Assembly (NCBI RefSeq): GCF_016919445.1
Contig: NZ_CP070356.1
Span: 5,273,502 to 5,337,501, forward strand
Source of the DNA: Pseudomonas sp. PDNC002
GTDB lineage: Bacteria; Pseudomonadota; Gammaproteobacteria; Pseudomonadales; Pseudomonadaceae
DNA length: 64,000 nt
Direction of reading: 5' to 3'
How positions within the stretch are numbered: position 1 is the stretch's first letter; every line of letters begins with the position of its first letter. The notes below the pieces were generated by a model, which searched no databases, was not told the origin of the DNA, and saw only the letters and a program-made list of their open reading frames with translations. This document shows positions 11,604-20,408 of this stretch, in pieces. Position numbers and translations under genes: made by a program.

Positions 11604-12181
11604 CCGGACATAATAACAATTTTTCATTCAATTGAAGCACTTAATCATTGCTGCTATATTCGGGAGGCCGCCAAAAGTGGCCAGGCCTGCGGATGATCGC
11701 GTAATCGCCATCCCCAACCGCCTGCAAACACATTGAAAGGACACCAGGCAGTCCCCGGAAGCGTTGCAACGGCCCGAGCGATTCTCGCGCCGACAGCGCC
11801 TCGAAACCCAGGCCTTGAGACATGACCACGGCAGCCAAGGTCGCCGTGATAAAAGCCAACCCCGCTCCCGGATTCAGCGAGTGGCACCCGGCTCTTAAGG
11901 AAATGTGCAGGGCGGAGATGCACAACTGTCGGATTGCGTTGCTTTCATGCCTTGAACGTAGACGCACTATATCGTCCGCATCTGACAGTCGATTCCTCCT
12001 CCTGATGAGTGCTTGTTCTTACTCAACAAGCAGGAAACGTAGTCGCGGCACAGCAGATTTTTCTTGCTGCCGCTGGACACTGGAATGGTCCGCCATTCCT
12101 GAGTACGTGCCTTAGCACCGACCATGAGAGTCGTGTGTGCCGATCGCCGTTTCCGGTGGCCCCGGAAACCATTGGTACTAC
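11604..12181 (+). promoter_or_regulatory. rluC-rne divergent region with structured rne leader
   Basis: These 578 bases hold no convincing gene. The half nearest rne can form several perfect hairpins: TGCTTGTT/AACAAGCA (12010-12032), GGAATGG/CCATTCC with a TCCG loop (12082-12099), and GTTTCCGG/CCGGAAAC (12149-12169). The last lies 12 bases before the rne ATG and contains the only purine-rich GGAAA upstream of it. In enterobacteria the rne leader is used for autoregulation by RNase E; the same role here is inference. I could not place the promoters with confidence. Confidence 0.55.
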
Positions 12182-15100
12182 ATGAAAAGAATGCTGATCA
12201 ACGCAACTCAACCCGAAGAGTTGCGTGTAGCGCTGGTAGACGGCCAACGCCTGTTCGACCTGGACATCGAGTCCGGCGCGCGTGAACAGAAGAAGGCCAA
12301 CATCTACAAAGGCCGCATTACCCGCATCGAGCCGAGCCTCGAGGCCGCATTCGTCGACTTCGGCGCCGAACGCCACGGCTTCCTCCCCCTCAAAGAAATC
12401 TCCCGCGAATACTTCAAGAAGAATCCTGAAGGTCGCATCAACATCAAGGACGTCCTGAGCGAAGGCCAGGAAGTCATCGTCCAGGTCGAGAAAGAAGAAC
12501 GTGGCAACAAGGGCGCCGCCCTGACCACCTTCATCAGCCTCGCCGGCCGCTACCTCGTACTCATGCCGAACAACCCCCGCGCCGGTGGCATCTCCCGCCG
12601 CATCGAGGGTGAAGAACGCAACGAACTGCGTGAAGCCCTGAACGGCCTGACCGTTCCCGGCGACATGGGCCTGATCGTTCGCACCGCCGGCCTGGGCCGC
12701 AGCTCCGAAGAGCTGCAATGGGACCTGGACTACCTGCTGCAACTGTGGGGCGCCATCAAGGAAGCCTCGGGCGAGCGCAGCGGTCCGTTCCTGATCTACC
12801 AGGAAAGCAACGTCATCATCCGCGCCATCCGCGACTACCTGCGCCAGGACATCGGCGAAGTGCTGATCGACAGCCTCGACGCCCAGGAAGAAGCCCTGAA
12901 CTTCATCCGCCAGGTCATGCCGCAGTACGCGAGCAAGGTGAAGCTGTACCAGGACAGCGTTCCGCTGTTCAACCGCTTCCAGATCGAGAGCCAGATCGAA
13001 ACCGCCTTCCAGCGCGAAGTGAAACTGCCGTCCGGCGGTTCCATCGTGATCGACCCGACCGAGGCCCTGGTGTCCATCGACATCAACTCGGCGCGCGCCA
13101 CCAAAGGCGGCGACATCGAGGAAACGGCCCTGCAGACCAACCTGGAAGCGGCCGAGGAAATCGCCCGCCAACTGCGTCTGCGTGACATCGGCGGCCTGAT
13201 CGTCATCGACTTCATCGACATGACCCCGGCGAAGAACCAGCGCGCCGTGGAAGAACGCGTCCGCGAAGCCCTGGAAGCCGACCGCGCCCGCGTCCAGGTC
13301 GGTCGCATCTCGCGCTTCGGCCTGCTGGAAATGTCCCGTCAGCGCCTGCGTCCGTCCCTGGGCGAGACCAGCGGCATCGTTTGCCCGCGCTGCAACGGCC
13401 AAGGCATCATCCGTGACGTCGAGTCCCTGTCGCTGGCCATCCTGCGCCTGATCGAAGAAGAAGCCCTGAAGGACCGCACCGCCGAAGTTCGTGCACGCGT
13501 GCCGTTCCAGGTTGCCGCCTTCCTGCTCAACGAAAAGCGCAACGCCATCACCAAGATCGAACTGCGCACCCGCGCGCGCATCTTCATTCTGCCGGACGAC
13601 CACCTGGAAACTCCGCACTTCGAAGTTCAGCGCCTGCGTGACGACAACCCTGAGCTGCTCGCCGGCCACGCCAGCTACGAGATGGCCCCGGAAGAGCACG
13701 AGGAAATCCAGCCGGTCAGCGCCACTCGCACCCTGGTTCGCCAGGAAGCCGCGGTGAAGACCGTTTCCCCGCAGACCCCCGCCCCGCAGCAGACCGCCGC
13801 TGAAGCACCGGCCGCCGAAGCCATCAAGCCGATGCCCGAGCCGAGCCTGTTCCAGGGTCTGGTGAAGTCCCTGGTCAGCCTGTTCGCCGGCAGCAAGCCG
13901 GAGCAGACTCCTGCCGCCACCGCCACTGCCAAGCCGGCCACCGAGCGCAGCGAAAGCCAGGGCGAGCGCCGCAATGGCCGTCAGCAGAACCGTCGCCGCG
14001 ATGGCCGCGATGGTGGCCGTCGTGATGACGAGCGCAAAGAACGTGGTCGTCGCGATGAGCGTGGCGAACGCGGTGAACGTGCCGAGCGCCCGGCCCGCGA
14101 AGAGCGTCAACCGCGTGAAGATCGCGCCGAACGCCAACCTCGCGAGGAGCGTCAGCCGCGCGAAGAGCGTGCCGAACGCCAGCCGCGTGAAGAGCGTCAG
14201 CCCCGCGAGGAACGCCAACCGCGCGAAGAGCGCGCCGAACGCCAGCCGCGTGAAGAACGTCAACCGCGTGAAGAGCGTGCCGAACGCCAGCCGCGTGAAG
14301 AGCGTCAACCGCGCGAGGAACGTGCCGAGCGTCAGCCGCGTGAAGAGCGCCAGCCCCGCGAGGAGCGTCAACCGCGTGGCGAACGTGCCGAGCGTCAGCC
14401 CCGCGAAGAGCGCCAGCCGCGCGAGGACCGTCAGGCCCGCGACGCCGCGGCCCTGGAAGCCGAAGAGCTGCCGAACGAGGAACTGCTGGACCAGCAGGAC
14501 GACGAAGGCTCGGATGACGAGCGTCCGCGTCGTCGCTCCCGTGGTCAGCGTCGCCGCAGCAACCGCCGTGAGCGTCAGCGTGAAGCTGGTGTCGATGGCG
14601 CCGAAGGCGAAGTAGCTGGCGAAAACGCTGGCGAGCAGCCGGCTTCCGACACTCCCTCGCCCGCCGCCATGGTCGCTGCCGCCGCTACCGCTGCAGCCGT
14701 TGCCGAAGCCGCCGAGCAAGCTCAGCCCGCTGCCGAGGCCCAGGCTGAAGCCGTCGTGGTCGAGTCCGGCGTCGTCGAAGCTGTACGCACCGAAAGCGCC
14801 CTGGAACAGACCATCGAGTTCCTGGCCAAGCCCAGCGAGCACGCTGTCGAGTCGGTAGAGACTGCCAACGAAACTGTTGAAGCAGCCGCCACCGAGCCGA
14901 CCTTTGCCGAAGAAGCGACGAGCCCCGCCGCCGAAACCGTCATCGAAGCTGTCGCCCAGCTGGTCGAAGAGCCCAAGGTAGAAGCCCCGGTTGTTGCCGA
15001 AGCTCCGGCCGCTGCTCCGGCTCCTGCCGAAGAAGCTGCCCCGGTCGTACCGGCCAACGCCACCGGGCGCGCCTCCAACGACCCGCGTGAGCGTCGTCGT

Positions 15101-15376
15101 CAGGAGCGCCTGGCTCGCGAAGCCGCCGCCGCCTCGGCCGAGCAGGCTCCGGTTGTGGAAGCCGTGGTCGAGGAGACCGCCGCTGTCGTCGAAGCCGAAG
15201 TCGTGGTCGAGCCGGCCGCTGACGTCACCGCCGAGGCCGTTGTGGCCGACGTGGTGAATGAAGCCGAAGCCCAATCCATCGAGCAAGCCGAACCGGCTGC
15301 CGAGCAGGTTGAAGGCGACAAGGCCGAGAAGACCGAGGAAGAAGAAGGCACCGTGGTGGAAAAACACCACAGCTGA
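12182..15376 (+). CDS. rne: Ribonuclease E
   Basis: RNase E is the main endonuclease of mRNA turnover and rRNA/tRNA processing and the scaffold of the degradosome. The start [10 protein letters not shown] at 12182 matches the family and gives 1064 residues. The S1 domain is at about 35-125, the catalytic metal ligands are D300 and D343, and the zinc-link is C401/C404 in CPRCNGQG. The C-terminal half is disordered: an Arg-rich region, 15 QPR(E/G)(E/D)R units at 643-750, an acidic/basic patch, Ala/Glu-rich spacers, and an NDPRERRR motif at 966. No strong ribosome site precedes the ATG. Confidence 0.98.
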   Translation: MKRMLINATQPEELRVALVDGQRLFDLDIESGAREQKKANIYKGRITRIEPSLEAAFVDFGAERHGFLPLKEISREYFKKNPEGRINIKDVLSEGQEVIVQVEKEERGNKGAALTTFISLAGRYLVLMPNNPRAGGISRRIEGEERNELREALNGLTVPGDMGLIVRTAGLGRSSEELQWDLDYLLQLWGAIKEASGERSGPFLIYQESNVIIRAIRDYLRQDIGEVLIDSLDAQEEALNFIRQVMPQYASKVKLYQDSVPLFNRFQIESQIETAFQREVKLPSGGSIVIDPTEALVSIDINSARATKGGDIEETALQTNLEAAEEIARQLRLRDIGGLIVIDFIDMTPAKNQRAVEERVREALEADRARVQVGRISRFGLLEMSRQRLRPSLGETSGIVCPRCNGQGIIRDVESLSLAILRLIEEEALKDRTAEVRARVPFQVAAFLLNEKRNAITKIELRTRARIFILPDDHLETPHFEVQRLRDDNPELLAGHASYEMAPEEHEEIQPVSATRTLVRQEAAVKTVSPQTPAPQQTAAEAPAAEAIKPMPEPSLFQGLVKSLVSLFAGSKPEQTPAATATAKPATERSESQGERRNGRQQNRRRDGRDGGRRDDERKERGRRDERGERGERAERPAREERQPREDRAERQPREERQPREERAERQPREERQPREERQPREERAERQPREERQPREERAERQPREERQPREERAERQPREERQPREERQPRGERAERQPREERQPREDRQARDAAALEAEELPNEELLDQQDDEGSDDERPRRRSRGQRRRSNRRERQREAGVDGAEGEVAGENAGEQPASDTPSPAAMVAAAATAAAVAEAAEQAQPAAEAQAEAVVVESGVVEAVRTESALEQTIEFLAKPSEHAVESVETANETVEAAATEPTFAEEATSPAAETVIEAVAQLVEEPKVEAPVVAEAPAAAPAPAEEAAPVVPANATGRASNDPRERRRQERLAREAAAASAEQAPVVEAVVEETAAVVEAEVVVEPAADVTAEAVVADVVNEAEAQSIEQAEPAAEQVEGDKAEKTEEEEGTVVEKHHS
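14108..14431 (+). repeat. QPREER codon-repeat tract inside rne
   Basis: The tract encodes 15 head-to-tail QPR(E/G)(E/D)R units, nine of 6 residues and six with an AER insertion (9 residues), 108 codons in all. The DNA is a degenerate 18/27-bp tandem repeat with synonymous variation, so selection acts on the protein. Arg/Glu alternation suggests an RNA-binding or condensate-forming segment. Confidence 0.9.
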
Positions 15377-15391
15377 TAGCTTTCTGATCTG

Positions 15392-15423
15392 AAAAAGGGG
15401 ATGCCAGTGGCATCCCCTTTTTT
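15392..15423 (+). terminator. rne terminator
   Basis: A GGGGATGCC / GGCATCCCC stem with a 3-base loop is preceded by five A and followed by six or more T. It lies 16 bases after the rne stop. Confidence 0.9.
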
Positions 15424-15492
15424 ATTGCCGACGAGTCGAGCTTGCAGACGGCGTAGGAGCAACTGTCTTTCTCGGGAAGCCAGTGCCGATGC

Positions 15493-15534
15493 ACCCCCTC
15501 ACCCAGCCATCCCCGGAGGGAGAGGGCTGGGATG
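15493..15534. repeat. CCCTCACCCAGCC-type intergenic palindrome
   Basis: CTCACCCAGCC and GGCTGGGATGAG form an imperfect stem around CCCCGGAGGGAGA. Similar CCCTC...GAGGG palindromes are common intergenic repeats in pseudomonads and related bacteria; this identification is from memory. Confidence 0.5.
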
Positions 15535-15561
15535 AGCGCCGCCCCAAGCACGGAGGCACCT

Positions 15562-15636
15562 CGTAGGAGCGGACCCTGTCCGCGATGGCATCCGGCGCGA
15601 TGCGAAGCCAATCGCGGATAGGGTCCGCTCCTACGA
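15562..15636. repeat. Inverted REP pair (GTAGGAGC family), outward facing
   Basis: CGTAGGAGCGGACCCTGTC... (15562-15586) and its inverse (15611-15636) match at 25 of 26 positions. Each copy contains its own GGAC/GTCC hairpin. The pair would fold into one long stem, the REPIN arrangement mobilised in trans by RAYT transposases. Confidence 0.8.
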
Positions 15637-15662
15637 TCAGCGCGGCATCGCAGCGCGAGACA

Positions 15663-15687
15663 CTTCGCGAGCAAGCTCGCCCCTACA
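15663..15687. repeat. Single REP of the TTCGCGAGCAAGCTCGC type
   Basis: The sequence CTTCGCGAGCAAGCTCG followed by CCCCTACAG is the widespread Pseudomonas REP core. It shares only the terminal CTAC end with the GTAGGAGC family next to it. Confidence 0.65.
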
Positions 15688-15721
15688 GGTGAGCTGCCCC
15701 ACTCACCCAGACAACAGGCAC

Positions 15722-15749
15722 AAAAAAGGGATGCAGCTGCATCCCTTTT
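15722..15749 (-). terminator. murB terminator
   Basis: A perfect palindrome AAAAGGGATGCAG / CTGCATCCCTTTT ends in six T on the minus strand, 17 bases past the murB stop. Confidence 0.85.
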
Positions 15750-15765
15750 CGCACCCCGAGCAAGC

Positions 15766-16785
15766 TCAGTAGAGATTCGGCTCCATCTCCAGCGCCACGC
15801 CGAAGCGCTGCTGGATATCGCCCTGAATACGCCGAGCCAGGTCATGCAACTGTGAACCGGTAGCGCCGCCATAGTTGACCAGGACCAGCGCCTGCTGGGC
15901 GTGCACGCCGGCAGCGCCATCACGGAAACCCTTCCAGCCAGCCTTGTCGATCAACCAGCCGGCCGCGAGCTTCATCTGTCCGTCGCCCTGCGGATAAGCC
16001 ACCAGGTCGCTGTAGCGCTGATGCAATTCGTCCGCTTGATCAGCCGAGACCACGGGGTTCTTGAAGAAACTGCCCGCATTGCCCAGGACTGCGGGATCAG
16101 GCAGTTTTTCGCGGCGAATCGCACAGATTACCCGTGACACGTCAGCCGGCGTCGGCGCGGTCACGCCCTCCTCCACCAGGCGCTGGCGCACCGGACCATA
16201 GTCGAGATGCAGTTTCGCCGCGCGGTTCAACGCAAAGCGAACCCGCAGGATCAGCCAACGACCCGGCTCACGCTTGAACCGGCTTTCGCGGTAGGCGAAA
16301 GCGCAATCCTCCAGACCGAACTCGCGCAGCTCGCCAGTCTGGCGATCCAGCGCGGTCAGGCCGGCGAACACGTCCTTGATCTCGACGCCGTAGGCACCGA
16401 TGTTCTGCATGGGTGCAGCACCCACGGTGCCGGGAATGAGACTGAGGTTTTCCAGTCCGCCAAATCCTTGCGCAAGGGTCCAGCGCACAAAGTCGTCCCA
16501 GACTTCGCCTGCTTCGGCCTCGACCACCACATGCTCGCCATCGTCACTGACGACACGGAGGCCACGAGAAGCCATGCGCAGAACCAGCGCGTCGATATCA
16601 CGGGTCAGCAACAGGTTGCTACCACCACCAACGACCATCAACGAGAGGCCCTTCTCGGCGGCAACCGCGATACCGGCGCGCACCTCGTCGTCGTCATGAG
16701 CCTGGGCGAACCAGCGCGCCGCGACTTCGACCCCGAAGGTGTTGTAGGGCTTGAGGGAAATGTGTTCTTGCAGCTGCAGCGTCAC
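15766..16785 (-). CDS. murB: UDP-N-acetylenolpyruvoylglucosamine reductase
   Basis: MurB is the FAD enzyme that reduces enolpyruvyl-UDP-GlcNAc to UDP-MurNAc in peptidoglycan precursor synthesis. The start has the PYNTFGV motif, the FAD-binding VVGGGSNLL is at 51-59, and the proton donor S239 lies in NAGSFFKNP. The 339-residue length and Tyr-loop region fit the E. coli type I form. Its ATG overlaps the ptpA stop by 4 bases. Confidence 0.96.
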   Translation of the reverse strand: MTLQLQEHISLKPYNTFGVEVAARWFAQAHDDDEVRAGIAVAAEKGLSLMVVGGGSNLLLTRDIDALVLRMASRGLRVVSDDGEHVVVEAEAGEVWDDFVRWTLAQGFGGLENLSLIPGTVGAAPMQNIGAYGVEIKDVFAGLTALDRQTGELREFGLEDCAFAYRESRFKREPGRWLILRVRFALNRAAKLHLDYGPVRQRLVEEGVTAPTPADVSRVICAIRREKLPDPAVLGNAGSFFKNPVVSADQADELHQRYSDLVAYPQGDGQMKLAAGWLIDKAGWKGFRDGAAGVHAQQALVLVNYGGATGSQLHDLARRIQGDIQQRFGVALEMEPNLY

Positions 16786-17246
16786 AGGCGCCTCTTCACT
16801 TCCGTGAGCAGGCCGTCACAGGCCCGCTCCACCAGGTCCAGCACTTGCTCGAAGCCATCCTCGCCGCCGTAGTACGGATCCGGCACTTCGTCGACTACAC
16901 CTTCGTAGCGGCGCAGGAACAGGTCCAGATCAGCCTTGCCATTACCGGCGCGCAGGTGCTTCAGGTCGCGCAGGTTGGCGTGATCCATGGCGAGCACCAG
17001 GTCGTAGCGGGAAAAGTCCGCCACATTGACCTGCCGCGCCCGCAGGCCCGACAGGTCATAGCCACGGCGCAGCGCGGCGGCGCGAGTGCGTGCGTCCGGC
17101 GCCTTGCCGACGTGCCAATCGCCGGTGCCGGCCGAGTCGATCTCGACGCGATCCTCAAGGCCCGCTTCGCGGACCTTGTGGCGGAATACGCCTTCGGCAG
17201 TGGGCGAGCGGCAGATGTTCCCGAGGCAGACGAACAGGACCTTCAT
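16782..17246 (-). CDS. Low-molecular-weight protein-tyrosine phosphatase
   Basis: The CX5R loop CLGNICR at residues 7-13 near the N-terminus and the general-acid DPYYGG motif near residue 120 define this 154-residue family. In other bacteria such enzymes act on tyrosine kinases or exopolysaccharide regulators; the target here is unknown. It overlaps kdsB by one base and murB by four, so it is co-translated with cell-envelope genes. Confidence 0.93.
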   Translation of the reverse strand: MKVLFVCLGNICRSPTAEGVFRHKVREAGLEDRVEIDSAGTGDWHVGKAPDARTRAAALRRGYDLSGLRARQVNVADFSRYDLVLAMDHANLRDLKHLRAGNGKADLDLFLRRYEGVVDEVPDPYYGGEDGFEQVLDLVERACDGLLTEVKRRL

Positions 17247-18010
17247 CAGCCCCCCAGGATGCGCCGAACGCGCTCCAGGTCTTCCTGGGTATCGACACCC
17301 GCCTGCGGAGCTTCCAGGGCGTCAGCCACATGGATACGCACGCCGTGCCAGAGCGCGCGCAGCTGCTCCAGGCATTCGGTGTCTTCCAGCCAGCACGGAC
17401 CCCAGGCCACGAAGTCACGCAGGAAGCGCGCGCGGTAGGCGTAGATGCCGATGTGGCGGCGGTACGGCACATTGGCCGGCAGGGATTCGCGATCCACGGC
17501 GAAAGCGTCACGCGCCCAGGGCAGCGTGGCGCGACTGAAGGTCAGGGCCAGGCCGTTCTTGTCGCTGACCACCTTGACGATGTTGGGATTGAACAGCGCG
17601 GCCGGGTCATGGATTTCCTCACACAGGGTGGCGATGCCCGCTTCCGGGTGCGCCGCGAGGTTGGCGGCCACCTGGTCGATGATCGACGGCGGCACCAGTG
17701 GCTCGTCGCCCTGCACGTTGACCACGATGGCGTCGTCGGCCAGACCCAACACGTCGGCGACTTCCGCCAGGCGGTCGGTGCCGGAGTTATGGTCGGCGCG
17801 GGTCAGCACCACCTGGGCACCGAAGCCCTGACAGGCTTCGAAGATGCGCTGATCGTCGGTGGCGACCACGACCTGGGTGGCGGAGCTTTTGCCGGCCTGC
17901 GCCCAGACGTGCTGGATCATCGGCTTGCCGCAGATATCCTGCAGCGGCTTGCCCGGCAGGCGGGTGGAGGCGTAACGGGCGGGAATGACGACGGTATAGG
18001 CGTGGCTCAT
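17246..18010 (-). CDS. kdsB: CMP-Kdo synthetase
   Basis: KdsB activates Kdo as CMP-Kdo for lipopolysaccharide inner core synthesis. The N-terminus has the nucleotidyltransferase motif [17 protein letters not shown], followed by [11 protein letters not shown] and NVQGDEPL, all typical. At 254 residues it is full length. It follows ycaR by 4 bases in the lpxK-ycaR-kdsB order. Confidence 0.96.
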   Translation of the reverse strand: MSHAYTVVIPARYASTRLPGKPLQDICGKPMIQHVWAQAGKSSATQVVVATDDQRIFEACQGFGAQVVLTRADHNSGTDRLAEVADVLGLADDAIVVNVQGDEPLVPPSIIDQVAANLAAHPEAGIATLCEEIHDPAALFNPNIVKVVSDKNGLALTFSRATLPWARDAFAVDRESLPANVPYRRHIGIYAYRARFLRDFVAWGPCWLEDTECLEQLRALWHGVRIHVADALEAPQAGVDTQEDLERVRRILGG

Positions 18011-18014
18011 GGGA

Positions 18015-18200
18015 TTACTTGTCCAGACGCTCGTCGACGTTAAGGGTGCGAGCTTCGCCTTCGAGCATCACCGGGATGCCGTCACGCACCGGGTAGGCCA
18101 GGCCATCGGTCTTGCAGATCAGCTCGGACTTGTCGTCGGTGAGCTTGAGCGGGCCCTTGCACAGCGGACAGGCGAGGATATCGAGGAGTTTCGGGTCCAT
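18015..18200 (-). CDS. ycaR: Trm112/YcaR-family zinc-ribbon-like protein
   Basis: The 61-residue protein starts [18 protein letters not shown] and has C11, C14 and C29, with a Tyr-Pro-Val-Arg-Asp-Gly-Ile-Pro segment typical of the family. In eukaryotes and some bacteria Trm112 activates methyltransferases; the role of the short proteobacterial form is not settled. It is almost always between lpxK and kdsB, as here. Confidence 0.92.
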   Translation of the reverse strand: MDPKLLDILACPLCKGPLKLTDDKSELICKTDGLAYPVRDGIPVMLEGEARTLNVDERLDK

Positions 18201-18257
18201 GGTGCGTTCCTTGAACGTGAGCCAGTAATGTATGCGTGCGCCCTGCAGGCGGGACGA

Positions 18258-19256
18258 TCAGCGGGCGAGCAGGCGCTCGAGCTGGACGTCGAACCAGGCG
18301 ACGAAGGCCGGCGAGGGCTGCGCTTCGACGGCGAGATACCACCAGTCGGGCGCGGCGAAGGACCGGCATTTCACCGCATCCTTCTCGGTCATGACCAGCG
18401 GCAGTTCCGGCGTGAAGCGCAGCTGCTCGGCGGTGTAGGCCGCATGGTCGGGGAAGGGATGCGGAATCGGCCGCCAGTTTAGCGCCTCGAGCGTCGTGAA
18501 GAAACGCTGGGGGTTGCCGATCCCGGCCAGCGCATGCAGCGCCTGCCCTGCGGGGAAAAGCTCGACGTCCCGTCGCTCGCCGCTGGCCAGGTTGACCAGG
18601 GCAGAAGGTCGCAGGACGAAGGAGAAGGCGCCCGGCGGATCGAACGGTGCACCGTTGTGCAGCACGGCGTCCACTTCGTCCAGGCGCTCGACGGGCTCGC
18701 GCAGCGGTCCGGCGGGCAGGCAGCGGCCATTGCCCAGGCCGCGCGCGGCGTCGATCAGCACCAGCTCCAGGTCACGGGCCAGGCGATAATGCTGCAGACC
18801 GTCGTCGCAGAGGATCAGGTCCAGCGGCTCCTCGGCCAGCAGCGCACGCACGGCACTGGAGCGGTCCGGATCGATCATCAGCGGCACGCCGCTGCGGCGC
18901 ACGATCATCAGCGGCTCGTCACCGGCGTCCGTCGCGGATTGCTCGGCGCGCACGCGCCAGGGCGTCTGCGGCGGCTTTGCGCCATAGCCACGGCTGACCA
19001 CGCCGACCTTGAGGCCACGGGCGCGACAATGTTCGATCAACCAGAGAATCATCGGCGTCTTGCCGGTACCGCCGACGGTGATATTGCCCACCACGATAAT
19101 CGGCACCGGCGCGCGGTAGGCCGGCTTGGCGCCGGAGAGGAAGTCATCCCGGCGGCCGCGGGCGACACGCCGGTAGAGCAATTCGAGCGGCTTGAGCAGG
19201 ACAAGGGCCGGGTGGCCCTTGTACCAGGCGTCGAGCAGACGATCGGAGAACGCCAT
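18258..19256 (-). CDS. lpxK: Tetraacyldisaccharide 4'-kinase
   Basis: LpxK phosphorylates the 4' position of the lipid A disaccharide at the inner membrane. The P-loop GGTGKT is at 62-67 inside [15 protein letters not shown], and the [13 protein letters not shown] motif follows. The N-terminal 30 residues form the amphipathic membrane-associated helix. It shares one base with the exbD stop. Confidence 0.95.
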   Translation of the reverse strand: MAFSDRLLDAWYKGHPALVLLKPLELLYRRVARGRRDDFLSGAKPAYRAPVPIIVVGNITVGGTGKTPMILWLIEHCRARGLKVGVVSRGYGAKPPQTPWRVRAEQSATDAGDEPLMIVRRSGVPLMIDPDRSSAVRALLAEEPLDLILCDDGLQHYRLARDLELVLIDAARGLGNGRCLPAGPLREPVERLDEVDAVLHNGAPFDPPGAFSFVLRPSALVNLASGERRDVELFPAGQALHALAGIGNPQRFFTTLEALNWRPIPHPFPDHAAYTAEQLRFTPELPLVMTEKDAVKCRSFAAPDWWYLAVEAQPSPAFVAWFDVQLERLLAR

Positions 19257-19705
19257 CAGGGTTTCTTGGCGTCCGAACGGGACTCGATGGTGGTGATGCG
19301 CAGATGGGTGAAGCCCAGCTTGCCGGCGGCATCCATCGCAGTGACGACGGACTGGTAATCCACCTTGCCATCGGCGGTGATCACCACCGGCAGGCTGTTG
19401 TCGCCCGCGGATTCGCGCTGCATGGCGCTCATCAGGTTGTCCAGGTCGTCGCGGGCCAGGCTCTGGCCGTTGAGCGCGTAGTGACCTTCGACGCTGATGG
19501 AGATTTCCAGCTGCTTGATCTCGGTGGCTTCGGGCGGTGTGCCACTGACCGCCTCAGGCAGTTCGACCTTGAGCTGCGACGGCTTGGTGAACGAGGTGGC
19601 CACCACGAAGAACAGCAGCAACACGAAGATCACGTCGATCAACGACGCCAGGTTGATGAAGACGTCCTCGCGGGCCGCTCCGCCCGCTCTGCGGCGGAAT
19701 TTCAC
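19256..19705 (-). CDS. exbD: ExbD/TolR-family proton-channel subunit
   Basis: The 149-residue protein has one N-terminal transmembrane helix with the essential aspartate D24 in [12 protein letters not shown], then a periplasmic domain. With the ExbB-like partner it should form a proton-driven motor. No TonB or TolA gene is adjacent; the conserved position before lpxK suggests an envelope role that is not defined. It overlaps exbB by four bases. Confidence 0.92.
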   Translation of the reverse strand: MKFRRRAGGAAREDVFINLASLIDVIFVLLLFFVVATSFTKPSQLKVELPEAVSGTPPEATEIKQLEISISVEGHYALNGQSLARDDLDNLMSAMQRESAGDNSLPVVITADGKVDYQSVVTAMDAAGKLGFTHLRITTIESRSDAKKP

Positions 19706-20337
19706 GCTTTGCCTTCCTCGACGAAGTCGACTTCGCGGTCACCCTGGGTCACTTCCACCAGCTTGATGGCTTCCTGCTCCATGGCGATGACCAGCTCATC
19801 GACGCGGCGCAGCAGGTAACGGTGGAAGAACACCGCCGGGATCGCCACGATCAGGCCGGCCGCGGTGGTGATCAGCGCCTTGGAGATACCGCCAGCGAGC
19901 ATCGGCGCGTTGGCCATGCCGTCACCCATGAAGGCGCTGAAGATCTGGATCATGCCGAACACGGTGCCCAGCAGGCCGAGCAGCGGCGCCATGGCGGCGA
20001 TGGTGCCCAGGGCGTTGAGGTAGCGCTCCAGCTCGTGGATGACGCGGGAGGCGGCTTCCTCGATGCACTCCTTCATGATCTCGCGACCATGCTTGGAGTT
20101 GGCCAGGCCCGCGGCGAGGATTTCACCCAGCGGAGACGACGCGCGCAGGTCCTTCAGGGCCTGGCTGTTCATCTTCTTGTCCTTGATCTGCTTCCACACC
20201 TGACCGAGCAGTTGCGGCGGCGCCACACGGCTCAGGCGCAGGGTCCACAGACGTTCAGCGACGATCGCCATGGCAGCGACGGAGCTCAGCAAGATCGGCA
20301 GCATCATCCAGCCGCCAGCTTTGACCAGTTCCCACAC
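19702..20337 (-). CDS. exbB: MotA/TolQ/ExbB proton-channel protein
   Basis: The 211-residue protein has a first transmembrane helix near the N-terminus and two more (about 110-135 and 150-175) with the GLLGTVFGMI and LITTAAGLIVAIPA motifs of the family. The start is placed at a GTG at 20337 that yields VWELVKAGGWMMLP; the longer frame to 20412 adds 25 atypical residues. An AGGGGA site lies upstream. It is the motor partner of the downstream ExbD. Confidence 0.92.
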   Translation of the reverse strand: MWELVKAGGWMMLPILLSSVAAMAIVAERLWTLRLSRVAPPQLLGQVWKQIKDKKMNSQALKDLRASSPLGEILAAGLANSKHGREIMKECIEEAASRVIHELERYLNALGTIAAMAPLLGLLGTVFGMIQIFSAFMGDGMANAPMLAGGISKALITTAAGLIVAIPAVFFHRYLLRRVDELVIAMEQEAIKLVEVTQGDREVDFVEEGKA

Positions 20338-20408
20338 AGTGGTGAATCCCCTGAAAAAAAGTGGCGCCACTCTAGCACAGGGGCCGTGGCGAGCCGACCG
20401 CCCCAGGC

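Larger units (their letters stand above)
15377..15765. other. rne-murB convergent intergenic region
   Basis: The 389 bases between two convergent genes contain no gene. They hold the rne and murB terminators at either end and, between them, a GC-rich imperfect palindrome, a REP pair and a single REP of a second type, listed separately. Confidence 0.85.

Noticed and set aside
11641-11967. 108-codon minus-strand frame in the rluC-rne gap
   Set aside because: No ribosome site, atypical composition and no recognised homologue; the region is better explained as divergent regulatory DNA.
14108-14431. CRISPR-like repeat array
   Set aside because: Repeats are contiguous, in frame and coding (QPREER) with no spacers.
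12023-15370. 1115-codon open frame antisense to rne
   Set aside because: It mirrors the rne reading frame in GC-rich, Arg/Glu/Ala-biased DNA. It has repetitive low-complexity Leu/Phe/Gly-rich sequence, no family similarity and no ribosome site.
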